From assembly GCA_017421145.1 (NCBI GenBank), contig JAFOTA010000232.1:1-15395 (forward strand): DNA of 15,395 nucleotides. Reading direction: 5' to 3'. Positions 1-8,560 of the stretch are shown piece after piece (positions within the stretch are counted from its first letter, which is position 1; every line of letters begins with the position of its first letter). Source of the stretch: Treponema sp. GTDB lineage: Bacteria; Spirochaetota; Spirochaetia; Treponematales; Treponemataceae. The notes below the pieces were generated by a model. It ran no database searches, had not been told where the DNA came from, and saw only the letters and a program-made list of their open reading frames with translations. A program made the translations under genes and the position numbers.

Positions 1-2
1 CA

Positions 3-86
3 TGGGACGCAGGCTGGCTTTTATCTACAGGAGACAAGGGCTTGAAGGGCTTTTGTCATGACATGCAGAAAAGGAGCCGTATATGA
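3..86 (+). CDS. 3' tail of an upstream gene (partial, frame uncertain)
   Basis: All three forward frames are open at the left edge of the window. The frame starting at base 3 stays open for 27 codons and stops at TGA 84-86, overlapping the ATG of the deacylase gene (83-85) in the classic ATGA arrangement, which suggests translational coupling. Its codons (GAC, GGC, AAG, GGA) match those of neighbouring genes. The competing frame from base 2 ends at TGA 59-61 and the frame from base 1 at TGA 43-45; neither can be excluded. The fragment is too short to name. Confidence 0.35.
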   Translation, partial: WDAGWLLSTGDKGLKGFCHDMQKRSRI

Positions 87-832
87 GCGTTACGAAAGAA
101 CAGACGGACACTCTTCAGAATTATATAGATGAAAGCTCGAACATCGTTTTCTTCGGAGGAGCTGGAGTTTCAACGGAGAGCGGTATTCCAGATTTCCGCA
201 GCGTGGACGGGCTTTACCACCAGAAGTGGGATTATCCGCCGGAAGAAATTTTGAGCGACAGATTCCTGTACTCAAATCCGAGGGAATTCTACCGTTTTTA
301 CCGTGAAAAAATCCTTGTTTCGGGGATAAAACCGAACGCGGCGCACATAAAGCTTGCTGAGCTGGAAAAATCAGGCAAGCTCAAAGCAGTCATAACGCAG
401 AACATCGACGGGCTTCACCAGGCCGGAGGCAGCAAAAACGTGCTGGAGCTGCATGGTTCGGTGATGCGTAACCATTGTACTGCATGCAATGTTTTCTATA
501 ACGGGGATTATGTGGCTTCGCACGCTGACCATGAAGGGATTCCCCGTTGTTCTGCATGCGGAGAAATGATAAGGCCGGATGTCGTCCTTTACGGAGAAAG
601 CCTTGATGATGAGGTCGTGCAAAAAACGCTTTCCGCACTGGACAAAGCGGAGCTTCTCATAATAGGAGGAACTTCTCTTTCCGTCTATCCGGCCGCAGGT
701 TTTATCCGGGCTTTCCACGGAAGTCACATAGTCCTGATCAACAGGGATCCCACTCCCGGTGATTCCATCGCTGATCTGGTCATACACGACAGCATAGGAA
801 AAGTCCTCCAAGGAATCAAGTGCGGCTCTTAG
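83..832 (+). CDS. cobB: NAD-dependent protein deacylase, Sir2/sirtuin family
   Basis: This 249-residue protein is the usual length of a single-domain bacterial sirtuin, which removes acyl groups from protein lysines using NAD and releases nicotinamide and O-acyl-ADP-ribose in the cytoplasm. Visible motifs are the NAD-binding GAGVSTESGIPDFRS (residues 26-40), TQNIDGLH (105-112), the catalytic histidine in LELHGS (H124), four zinc cysteines (C132, C135, C156, C159), GGTSLSVYPAAG near residue 194 and a late NRDP that would contact the adenosine. The region after PREFYRFYREK and the stretch around TQNIDGLHQAGGSK recall the Thermotoga maritima Sir2 type more than the desuccinylase type, so deacetylation is the likelier activity. 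The start is supported by GGAG (73-76), 6 nt before ATG. The gene may be coupled to the upstream reading frame. Its targets cannot be read from the sequence. Confidence 0.93.
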   Translation: MSVTKEQTDTLQNYIDESSNIVFFGGAGVSTESGIPDFRSVDGLYHQKWDYPPEEILSDRFLYSNPREFYRFYREKILVSGIKPNAAHIKLAELEKSGKLKAVITQNIDGLHQAGGSKNVLELHGSVMRNHCTACNVFYNGDYVASHADHEGIPRCSACGEMIRPDVVLYGESLDDEVVQKTLSALDKAELLIIGGTSLSVYPAAGFIRAFHGSHIVLINRDPTPGDSIADLVIHDSIGKVLQGIKCGS

Positions 833-861
833 AAACAGACAGGAGCACCGCCTGACTCAAG

Positions 862-925
862 AATTTTCCATTTTTTGCCGATAAGTCGATGGGAAAATTT
901 TATTCTTCTAATAAAAAAGTTTTTA
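862..925 (+). terminator. Possible tandem AT-rich terminator after the deacylase gene
   Basis: Two stem-loops lie in series. The first pairs AATTTTCC (862-869) with GGAAAATT (892-899) around a 22-nt loop. The second pairs TTTTATT (898-904) with AATAAAA (910-916) around CTTCT and is followed closely by five T. The stems share bases and cannot both form fully. They are weak (mostly A-T), so this is a plausible but unproven terminator. Confidence 0.35.
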
Positions 926-1052
926 GATCCGGGTTGCTTTTATGCTTCCCGGTTAATTCTGCTAGAACGGTTCCGGCAGTTTAATGCGGCTTGGAATTCG
1001 TAGGCGGTTTCCGATTTTTCGGAGAACACCATATTTTATAGGGAAGATGGCT
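926..1052 (+). other. Leader region of the giant surface-protein gene
   Basis: This spacer holds two small hairpins: CCGGG (930-934 region) pairing with CCCGG across a T-rich loop, and TCCGA (1010-1014) pairing with TCGGA (1019-1023) around four T. No convincing -35/-10 pair could be assigned. The reading frame of the giant gene stays open back to an ATG at 984, but the 23 extra residues are arginine-rich and lack a good ribosome binding site, so this stretch is treated as 5' untranslated. Confidence 0.3.
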
Positions 1053-4000
1053 ATGGATAGGAGATTTTTTATTTTCAAGAAATTCGCTTTACCGATTGTT
1101 TTTATCTGCATTTCGGCTTCCGCTTTTGCAGGCGGAAAAAAAGAGGTCATGCAAAAATCAGTCGGGGCGGAAAACAGCTGGACGGAAATTTTTGACATCC
1201 AGAACCGATCCGGCAAGTACAATGTCTACGCAGAAGCGACTGACAAGGCCGGGAACACCGCGGTAGCCGGACCCTACAACCTCTTCATAGACGAAGACTC
1301 CGACCTTCCGGTGATCAACATCACGAACCCAACCCCGAACATGAAGGTTGAAGGAAACCTGAACATAGTCGGTACATGTTATGATGACGACGAAGTTTCG
1401 GAAGTATGGCTCATAATCGACGGCGACAAGGAAAATCCGGTCAAAGTAGAAGGAACGAAATTCTGGTCATACTACCTTGACACGACGCAGTTCCCGGAAG
1501 GAAAGCACACGGTCACTGCATACGGTATCGACAACGGAAACCCGAACGCATACTACAATGAAGACGGAGTCCTTGACGAATCAAAAGTCAAGCCGAAGAC
1601 AGGTCATGCCGTAACCGTGGAATGGCAGCTTTGCCGCAATGCACCTGTAACGACGGTCACAAACCTCGCCATGGGAGCATTGATAAGCGGAAAAGTCACG
1701 CTTGCAGGACGCGTAACCGACGGTAACGGCGTTTCAACGCTTGAATACAGCACCGACGGCGGAGAGCATTACACACCTATAAAAATCAAGGAGCACAAGC
1801 TTTCAACCCCTGACGAAAACGGATTCACAAGCTATGCAAGCTTCTCCCTTCCTCTTGAAACGAAAAAAATGGAAGACGGCCCGAAGCTCATCTGGTTCAA
1901 GGCAATCGACGGAGCCGGCACTGTAGGTATAAGCTCATTTCTCTGCTTCGTGGACAATGCAAGTCCTGAACTGGAAATAGTAACTCCTGCTCCGGGAGAA
2001 ACGGTCAACGGAATCTTCACGATTGCCGGATACGCAAAAGACAGGAACGGTATCAAGAGCCTTAAATACAAGTGGGGTGCGCTTGAAGGAGAATTCGAGC
2101 TTACTGCCGGAAACCCGTACTGGGCGCTTGAACTTGACTCACGCATAGTAAAGAATTCAATGGAATTCACGATCAGCACCGTAGACACCATGGACAACGC
2201 CGTCACTACGTCAAGGACTTTCGTAAATGCGCAGAAAGGCTCAAAGGGCGGAAACATAGTCTACGTCGACCAGTCCGATGACAAACCTACAATAGAAATA
2301 AAATATCCGGTCGGTGAAGTTGACGGAGATGACGGAAGCCTGTTCATCCGCGGTCTTGCACAAGATGACGACGGAGTTGCGGCAATCCATTACTCGGTTG
2401 ACGGCGGTGAAGAAGTAAAGCTTGAAACCACCGGTGTTTTCTACAATCCGATTCCAGGAGCACTGACAGACGGCGAGCACCATATCACGGCATACGCGGT
2501 CGACAAATTCGGCATCAAGGGCGATCCTTCCACAGTTACGTTCTCATCAAAAGGATTTGCACCCGTATTCCTCGATGAAAAATACGGCGATGAAAAATTC
2601 GAGAACGGAATGGAAATCGATCCGGAAAGCACAGCCCAGTACAAGGTCAACGTCTCATCATCAACAGGACTCAAATCCGTGCATTATGACTGGACTTGGG
2701 GAAACGGAGGCAAAATCTCCAAAGATATAGAAGGAAACGGCAGCAAAGAAATTCCTGTAGCCATAGGATTCGAAACGGCGGACATTCCTTGGGGCGTTTC
2801 ATTCCTCACAATAACCGCAACCGACAAATTCGACAGAAGCTCAACGCATACCGTAATCTTCAACGTTGCAAACTACACCAAATTCTACGGAACCAAACCC
2901 GGAATATACTTCAATGATTCAACCGTAGCGGCAGACGGAGCCATAACCGTGGATGAAAACAGTTCAGTGTCCGGCTATTTCGTAGGCGGAAAAATCGCAT
3001 CCATAACGACGGTTCCTGTAATGAAGAACGTCACTGCAAAGGTATCGGGAAACTCTATCATACTTGCGTCAGCTTCAACCACACCGCTGTTCAAGGTAAG
3101 GGTCACCACATCTTCCGGTGCCGTATACACGTCGGGCGACCTCTACTTCCCGTCAAACGAAACGGCTCCTGTTTTGAGGCTCACGAACGATGACAGCCTT
3201 GCAAAAGAAGTGTTCAGGAATTTCGACACATCCAACCAGCTGCTGATTTCAGGAACGGTAGCAAGCACATCCACACCGACGGTAAGGTACAGGATTCTTT
3301 CAGCCAAGGTAAATTATGACGATAACGGAACTGTCATAAGCTCACAGGTGCTTCCTTTGCCGAAGCTCGAATCAGCGACGAACGTAAGGGTAAGCCGCGG
3401 AGCATTCTCAATCAGCCTGACTGCTGACAATTTCGTTGACGGCGTTTCGATCCTTGAAATCATCGCTTCAAACGATTCAGGAAAAACAAGCACTACGGCA
3501 GTCCTTGTACGCAAAATCTCAAATCCTGTTTCAGCAGAACTTTTGGGAGGAGATGCTGCAGAACCGGCTGCCCCGGCATATTACTGGCTGCATGGTGACG
3601 GACCTGAGATGCCGTACTACGGTGTCTGCGTATATCAGGGAACGGCCGGAGCCACATTCGAATACAAGCCTTATTCAAGCCTGCCTGCTGGTGATTCAAC
3701 CCTTGTGTTCAAATCTGCGAGCATAAAGGTCAACAAACCGAACACAAGCGCATCAGGACGTTTCGTAAGCGTAGACGGAAGCGCATATAGAAGCGGTATG
3801 GAAATCCTTGAAGAAAGGGACGGAACGATCAACACAGATCCGCACTCCCTCGTTGCAAAAATCAGGTCCGAATCTCCGGTTACATCCGTTGTATGGACGG
3901 CAAACGACAAGCCTCTCCCGGAAGGAACCATACGAGAAACAGGAACTCCGAACGTATATGAAGCGGAAGTCCCGATTTCAGGTCTCCCGGCCGGTATAGT

Positions 4001-7000
4001 CAAGATTTCCGCAAAAATCAATGACAGCACGGTCATCTCAGGTACGGTAAGCATACTCAGAAGCCACGGAGTCGTCGATGATACGGAAGGAGTCTACTGG
4101 TCTACGGCAGGCGGTGCAGTCTATGATCCGACCAACAGGCGCTACGTGCTCAACAACGATGCGGCTCTCATCGGATACACAAACGTCCCTGGAAACATTT
4201 CCGCAAACCTCGTAAGGTCAAACAGCGGACTCAGGGTCACATCTGAAGGAAAAATCATAAGGCTCGCAGCCATTACCGACGGAGTTTACGCAAACGTTTC
4301 AGTACGTGCAATAAGCGATGCAAACGGAGCGTGGGTTTCACCGGCAGTGTCAATCATAGCCGATACATCCGATCCTGTGCTCAACGTAACGAGCATCAAG
4401 TCTATGGACTACATAAAGGATCTCCTTACGATAGAAGGAACAGTATCTGACGGAAACGGAGTGGCCGCACTCGAATATACCACTTCCGACAATGAGGGCG
4501 AAACCGTTTGGAAACCTATAAGATATGATTCAAAGGGACGGTTCAGCGAAAGGGTATCACTTGCAAACCTACCTGACGGATATCTCCCGGTAACGGTACG
4601 CGCAACGGACAACGCAGGAAAGATGTCATACTTCAACTCAGCGATCAGAAAGGACACCACGCCTCCTGAAGTCACAATCGTAGTTCCAAAAGCCGGCGAC
4701 AAAGTAAACGGTGAGACATTGTTCGTATTCCGCGTAAAAGATGACAGCTACGTAGGAAACATCCAGTACATCAGCCCGGACGGAAGGACAAAGAAAGACT
4801 TCACGCTGGCTGCATCAGACTCACTCAGCAAGGACGGAAGCTCACACACCGAAGCCCAGACCGATGAAACGGAAGATCCGGAAGATGCGGCAAAGAAAGC
4901 TGAACTGCTTGCATTGTCAAAATCAGTTTCGGAGCTTGATTCTCACAGCAACATCCTGACCGGTGCACTTCCTTCAACGTCATTGGGACAAGAAGGACTT
5001 CCGATTTCAGATTCCATGAAATTCGTGGTAAGCGACATCTCAGGAAACACTACGATATTGGACAAATATGATTTCACGGTTGACCCTGAAAGCGACCTCC
5101 CGGTTGCAGAAATCCACATGCCGCTCGAAGATTCAGTCAACACGACGGACTTCCTGATTACGGGCGTTATGTACGATGACGACGGAGTCATGGGATACAA
5201 CGGCGAGATGCTCAAGGTCTACTACAAGATTGACAACAGCGACTACCAGATGATTCCGAACGAAAACGGTCAGTCAAGCTTCGAAATCGCCGTTTCACCT
5301 CTGAACATACTTACCGACAACGAGCATACCGTCACCGTATACGCAGAGGACATAAACGGAGTCAAAGGAAAGCCTGTAAGCCGCAAATTCCACGTATCCC
5401 TCGAAGAACCGAAGGGAAGCGTAGAACTTCCGAAGATTGACGGACACATCCACGGTCACGTCGTCATGAGCGGATGGGCAAGCGACAAGAACGGAATCAA
5501 CAAAGTGCAGATTTCCGTTGACAACGGCGCAAGCTACAATGATGCGGTCGTAGTGAAAGGAAAGACACGTGAAGCCCCTGCACAGTGGACATACGAATTT
5601 GACACGCGCGTAGTACAGGACGGAACACACGTGGTCTACCTGAAGATTTGGGACGGCTACAACATAACGAGCCTTTACACGTCATTGCTCAACATAGACA
5701 ATACGGCGCCGGAGCTTAATCTGGAGCTTCCTCTTGATGACAGCACGATTTCAACCAACCTGGTCATATCAGGCCAGACGACGGACAACATCCAGCTTAC
5801 CGAGCTGTACATGAAGATAAAGAGCCTTGACGGAAAGTACATGCCTGATTACCTCGCCGAAAATGACTTGTACCCGGAGTCAATCATCTCACAGGTAATC
5901 GACGTTTCGGAACTCAAGGACGGACTTTACAACGTTGAGATTTCAGGATACGACAAAGCCGGAAACTCAAGGAACGTAAGCCGCAACATACATGTAGTAA
6001 AAGACGCAAAGCTCGTTTCAGCAGACCTGCTCTACCCGCTCAACGGAGAATACGTGAACGGTGAATTCAACATCTATGGTACTGCAAGCAGCTTCGAAGA
6101 AACGGTCACTGCAATCGACCTCTATGTTGACGGACAGAAAATACCGAGCCTTACGACCGAGCTTACTGATTCAGGATACTTCTCATTCCGCATGAAGCCG
6201 GAGATCAAGCTCGACAAAGACAAGTTCACCGAAAAAGAACTTCAATATGCGGAAGCAAAGGCAGCTGAAAGGGAAAAGAAAAACGCAGCCGGAGCAGAAG
6301 CAGTTGCAGCAAGAAATGCGGCAAAGAAGGCAGAAATCGAAAGGGCAAAGCAGATTGCAAAAGAAGCCGGTCAGGAATACACAGGCCCTGAATATGAGGA
6401 AGAGGTCTACGAACCGATTGCCGCAGACATGTACGAATCAGGAACGTTCACTCTTACTCCTGGAACGCACACATACAAGGTAATCGCTCATACGAACACC
6501 GAAAGAACGGTTTCTTCAAGGGAGCAGACGGTAATCTACAATCCTTACGGACCGTGGGTAACGCTCGACAACTTCATGTACGGAGACTTTGCGGTGAACC
6601 GTCCTCTCATAAAGGGTGATGCAGGATATACTCTCACTGCGGAAGAAAAGGCGGCCCTCAAGGACAAGAACCTTCCGTCAGAACAAAAGACTGCTCTCAA
6701 GGCAAAGACCGTAAAGCGCGTATACCTGAGCTTCGACAACGGAAAGACATACACGCCTGTTTCAAGCAACGGAAAGGGCAACTGGAAATACAGGGTTGAA
6801 AACCAGGACATTGCAGAAGGATTCCACTTCCTGCTCGTAAAGGCAGAAATGGAGAACGGTGAAAAAGCAATCACAAGGACGATCGTACAGGTTGACCGCA
6901 CATTGCCGACAGTCAAGCTGATTTCACCTGGTGCCGGAGGACATTACAACCAGCAGATGCGCTTCGAAGGACTTTCAAGCGATGACGTAGAACTGGAAGA

Positions 7001-7577
7001 CGTGACCCTCTACCTGCGCCGCGGTGACCGTTCTGCATACGAGATTCCTAAGTTCATCCAGGGACTCTACTTCGACGTAAACTTCTGGGGTGCATCGCTC
7101 TGGAGTGCGGGCGTGGGACTTACGGCATTCGACAACGCAGTAAAGATCCAGCTCTCATACGGTCAGTTCTTGCAGGGACAGAGAGATTTCTTTACAAACT
7201 TGTTCGGAACCGAGCAGGGTACAGGCTACCGCTACGGAGAACACGTAATCAGTGCGAAGGTTATTGCACAGATCGGTTACATTCCGTTCAACTACTTCTT
7301 CGGACACGACTTCGACTGGTTGAGCGCAACAATAGCCATAGGAGCAAACTTCTCATGGTTCAGCGATTCCGGTGCAGGCCGTCCGGCAGTTCTTTCAGCG
7401 GCGTTGATGCAGGTCGAATTCCCAAGGATGACCTTCAACGACAGAAAGTACTTCAAGACATGGGCGGTCTACTTCGAGCCTTCAGTCTGGTTCATTCCTT
7501 CAGACGTAAGCGGATTGGAATGGAACAAGAGCTTCGTTCCGACATTCTCGCTTGGCGTAAGAACGAGCGTCTTCTAA
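1053..7577 (+). CDS. Giant exported Ig-repeat protein with C-terminal beta-barrel-like domain
   Basis: From ATG 1053 (GGGA at 1041-1044) the product has 2174 residues; ATG 984 and 1047 are alternatives. The N-terminus is a signal peptide: basic residues, a hydrophobic core, then cleavage near SASAFA/GG (about residue 25). The mature protein opens with only the end of an Ig-like domain, then shows roughly a dozen Ig-like units, each starting like D-x-x-x-P-x-[IVL]-x-[IVL] followed by G-x-x-x-D-x-x-G, for example near residues 84, 301, 406, 1107, 1201, 1347, 1452, 1549 and 1948. Residues 610-1105 are more divergent. Charged helical insertions sit near 1250-1316 and 1710-1795. The last Ig unit breaks off near 1993 into about 180 residues of alternating aromatic strands ending in phenylalanine, as in outer-membrane barrels. 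The likely place is the outer membrane with Ig domains as a stalk. Adhesion is inference; no specific named family was recognised. Confidence 0.85.
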   Translation: MDRRFFIFKKFALPIVFICISASAFAGGKKEVMQKSVGAENSWTEIFDIQNRSGKYNVYAEATDKAGNTAVAGPYNLFIDEDSDLPVINITNPTPNMKVEGNLNIVGTCYDDDEVSEVWLIIDGDKENPVKVEGTKFWSYYLDTTQFPEGKHTVTAYGIDNGNPNAYYNEDGVLDESKVKPKTGHAVTVEWQLCRNAPVTTVTNLAMGALISGKVTLAGRVTDGNGVSTLEYSTDGGEHYTPIKIKEHKLSTPDENGFTSYASFSLPLETKKMEDGPKLIWFKAIDGAGTVGISSFLCFVDNASPELEIVTPAPGETVNGIFTIAGYAKDRNGIKSLKYKWGALEGEFELTAGNPYWALELDSRIVKNSMEFTISTVDTMDNAVTTSRTFVNAQKGSKGGNIVYVDQSDDKPTIEIKYPVGEVDGDDGSLFIRGLAQDDDGVAAIHYSVDGGEEVKLETTGVFYNPIPGALTDGEHHITAYAVDKFGIKGDPSTVTFSSKGFAPVFLDEKYGDEKFENGMEIDPESTAQYKVNVSSSTGLKSVHYDWTWGNGGKISKDIEGNGSKEIPVAIGFETADIPWGVSFLTITATDKFDRSSTHTVIFNVANYTKFYGTKPGIYFNDSTVAADGAITVDENSSVSGYFVGGKIASITTVPVMKNVTAKVSGNSIILASASTTPLFKVRVTTSSGAVYTSGDLYFPSNETAPVLRLTNDDSLAKEVFRNFDTSNQLLISGTVASTSTPTVRYRILSAKVNYDDNGTVISSQVLPLPKLESATNVRVSRGAFSISLTADNFVDGVSILEIIASNDSGKTSTTAVLVRKISNPVSAELLGGDAAEPAAPAYYWLHGDGPEMPYYGVCVYQGTAGATFEYKPYSSLPAGDSTLVFKSASIKVNKPNTSASGRFVSVDGSAYRSGMEILEERDGTINTDPHSLVAKIRSESPVTSVVWTANDKPLPEGTIRETGTPNVYEAEVPISGLPAGIVKISAKINDSTVISGTVSILRSHGVVDDTEGVYWSTAGGAVYDPTNRRYVLNNDAALIGYTNVPGNISANLVRSNSGLRVTSEGKIIRLAAITDGVYANVSVRAISDANGAWVSPAVSIIADTSDPVLNVTSIKSMDYIKDLLTIEGTVSDGNGVAALEYTTSDNEGETVWKPIRYDSKGRFSERVSLANLPDGYLPVTVRATDNAGKMSYFNSAIRKDTTPPEVTIVVPKAGDKVNGETLFVFRVKDDSYVGNIQYISPDGRTKKDFTLAASDSLSKDGSSHTEAQTDETEDPEDAAKKAELLALSKSVSELDSHSNILTGALPSTSLGQEGLPISDSMKFVVSDISGNTTILDKYDFTVDPESDLPVAEIHMPLEDSVNTTDFLITGVMYDDDGVMGYNGEMLKVYYKIDNSDYQMIPNENGQSSFEIAVSPLNILTDNEHTVTVYAEDINGVKGKPVSRKFHVSLEEPKGSVELPKIDGHIHGHVVMSGWASDKNGINKVQISVDNGASYNDAVVVKGKTREAPAQWTYEFDTRVVQDGTHVVYLKIWDGYNITSLYTSLLNIDNTAPELNLELPLDDSTISTNLVISGQTTDNIQLTELYMKIKSLDGKYMPDYLAENDLYPESIISQVIDVSELKDGLYNVEISGYDKAGNSRNVSRNIHVVKDAKLVSADLLYPLNGEYVNGEFNIYGTASSFEETVTAIDLYVDGQKIPSLTTELTDSGYFSFRMKPEIKLDKDKFTEKELQYAEAKAAEREKKNAAGAEAVAARNAAKKAEIERAKQIAKEAGQEYTGPEYEEEVYEPIAADMYESGTFTLTPGTHTYKVIAHTNTERTVSSREQTVIYNPYGPWVTLDNFMYGDFAVNRPLIKGDAGYTLTAEEKAALKDKNLPSEQKTALKAKTVKRVYLSFDNGKTYTPVSSNGKGNWKYRVENQDIAEGFHFLLVKAEMENGEKAITRTIVQVDRTLPTVKLISPGAGGHYNQQMRFEGLSSDDVELEDVTLYLRRGDRSAYEIPKFIQGLYFDVNFWGASLWSAGVGLTAFDNAVKIQLSYGQFLQGQRDFFTNLFGTEQGTGYRYGEHVISAKVIAQIGYIPFNYFFGHDFDWLSATIAIGANFSWFSDSGAGRPAVLSAALMQVEFPRMTFNDRKYFKTWAVYFEPSVWFIPSDVSGLEWNKSFVPTFSLGVRTSVF

Positions 7578-7604
7578 AAAAAGCGGCATAGAAATGCAGC
7601 ATTC

Positions 7605-7635
7605 AAGGCACTTCCAAAACGGGGGTGCCTTTTTT
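7605..7635 (+). terminator. Rho-independent terminator of the giant gene
   Basis: AAGGCAC (7605-7611) pairs with GTGCCTT (7625-7631), and C7611 can extend pairing into the G-rich side. The loop is 13 nt and the stem runs into a six-T tract (7630-7635). It starts 28 nt after the stop codon, which isolates the giant gene from the his operon. Confidence 0.85.
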
Positions 7636-7656
7636 CATGCAAACCATCAAAATTTG

Positions 7657-7685
7657 TTGAAGATTCCCATGTTTTCATATATAGT
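7657..7685 (+). promoter_or_regulatory. Promoter of hisG-hisB
   Basis: A sigma-70-like pair is visible: TTGAAG (7657-7662), a 17-nt spacer, and TATAGT (7680-7685). Transcription should start near 7691-7693, essentially at the hisG ATG (7694). No Shine-Dalgarno-like sequence lies between the -10 box and the ATG, so this promoter would yield a leaderless or near-leaderless mRNA. No T-box or his-leader attenuator is seen. Confidence 0.55.
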
Positions 7686-7693
7686 ATCCTTAT

Positions 7694-8548
7694 ATGGAAA
7701 AGCTTAAGATTTTGTTGCCGAAGGGCAGAATTTATGAACACGTAATAGGACTTTTTGCAGGAGCAGGAATTTCAATCTCGCTTCCAGAAAGAGCTTACCG
7801 TCCGACCGTAAATCAGGATGACCTTGAAGCAAAGGTTATGAAACCCCAGAACATCGGAAAACTCCTGGAGCTTGGAGCGCATGACATGGGCTTTACGGGA
7901 AGGGACTGGATCAAAGAAACCGGAGCAGACGTTGAAGAAATCCTCGACACTGGATTTGACAAAGTCCGCATTGTAGCCGCAGTTCCGAATGCAATAGACG
8001 ACGCTCATCTTGAATCACACCATCTGATCGTTGCGACCGAATATGAAAGGCTTGCAAGCGAATGGCTCAAAAGCAGGGGCATGGACGGAGAAGTAATCCG
8101 CACATACGGCGCGACCGAAGTTTTCCCACCGGATGATGCAGACATGATCGTTGACAACACGGCAACCGGACGCACTCTCATAGAAAACGGACTCCGCATA
8201 GTTGCAGAAATAATGAGCTCTTCAACATGCATGTTCGCATCAAAGAAAGCAATGCAGAACCCGGAAAAGAAAAAGAAGATCCTCGAGCTGAAAAGCCTTT
8301 TCGAATCCGTCATCGATGCACGTGACCGCGTCATGCTTGAAATGAACGTGCCGAAAGAAAGCTTCGATGCAGTGGTGAACGGACTCCCGTCAATGAGAAG
8401 CCCGACTGTTTCCCCTCTTCACGGTGACAAAGGTTTTGCAGTGAAGATTGCAGTAAAAAAGAGCGAAGTCCCGAACCTTCTTCCACGCCTCAGATCGCTC
8501 GGTGCAACGGACATCCTCGAATACGAGCTTAAAATGGTCATGGCATAA
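7694..8548 (+). CDS. hisG: ATP phosphoribosyltransferase, long form
   Basis: This 284-residue enzyme catalyses the first step of histidine synthesis, joining ATP and PRPP to give phosphoribosyl-ATP in the cytoplasm. The N-terminus KILLPKGRI (residues 4-12), FTGRDW (67-72) and the PRPP-binding loop DNTATGRTL (154-162) are typical. The length and the C-terminal segment after about residue 205, ending in a compact alpha/beta module, match the long form, which carries its own regulatory domain for histidine feedback inhibition and does not need the HisZ partner of the short form. The start is fixed by the conserved N-terminus even though no ribosome binding site precedes it. It is followed after 12 nt by hisB. 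The other his genes are not in this window. Confidence 0.96.
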   Translation: MEKLKILLPKGRIYEHVIGLFAGAGISISLPERAYRPTVNQDDLEAKVMKPQNIGKLLELGAHDMGFTGRDWIKETGADVEEILDTGFDKVRIVAAVPNAIDDAHLESHHLIVATEYERLASEWLKSRGMDGEVIRTYGATEVFPPDDADMIVDNTATGRTLIENGLRIVAEIMSSSTCMFASKKAMQNPEKKKKILELKSLFESVIDARDRVMLEMNVPKESFDAVVNGLPSMRSPTVSPLHGDKGFAVKIAVKKSEVPNLLPRLRSLGATDILEYELKMVMA

Positions 8549-8560
8549 CGGGGGTAACTG

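Noticed and set aside
984..1052. Upstream ATG extension of the giant protein
   Set aside because: It would place an arginine-rich segment before an otherwise standard signal peptide and has no good ribosome binding site; the start near 1053 is better supported.
6545..6916. Minus-strand reading frames within the giant gene
   Set aside because: They lie wholly inside one continuous plus-strand gene with clear repeating protein motifs and have no independent signals.
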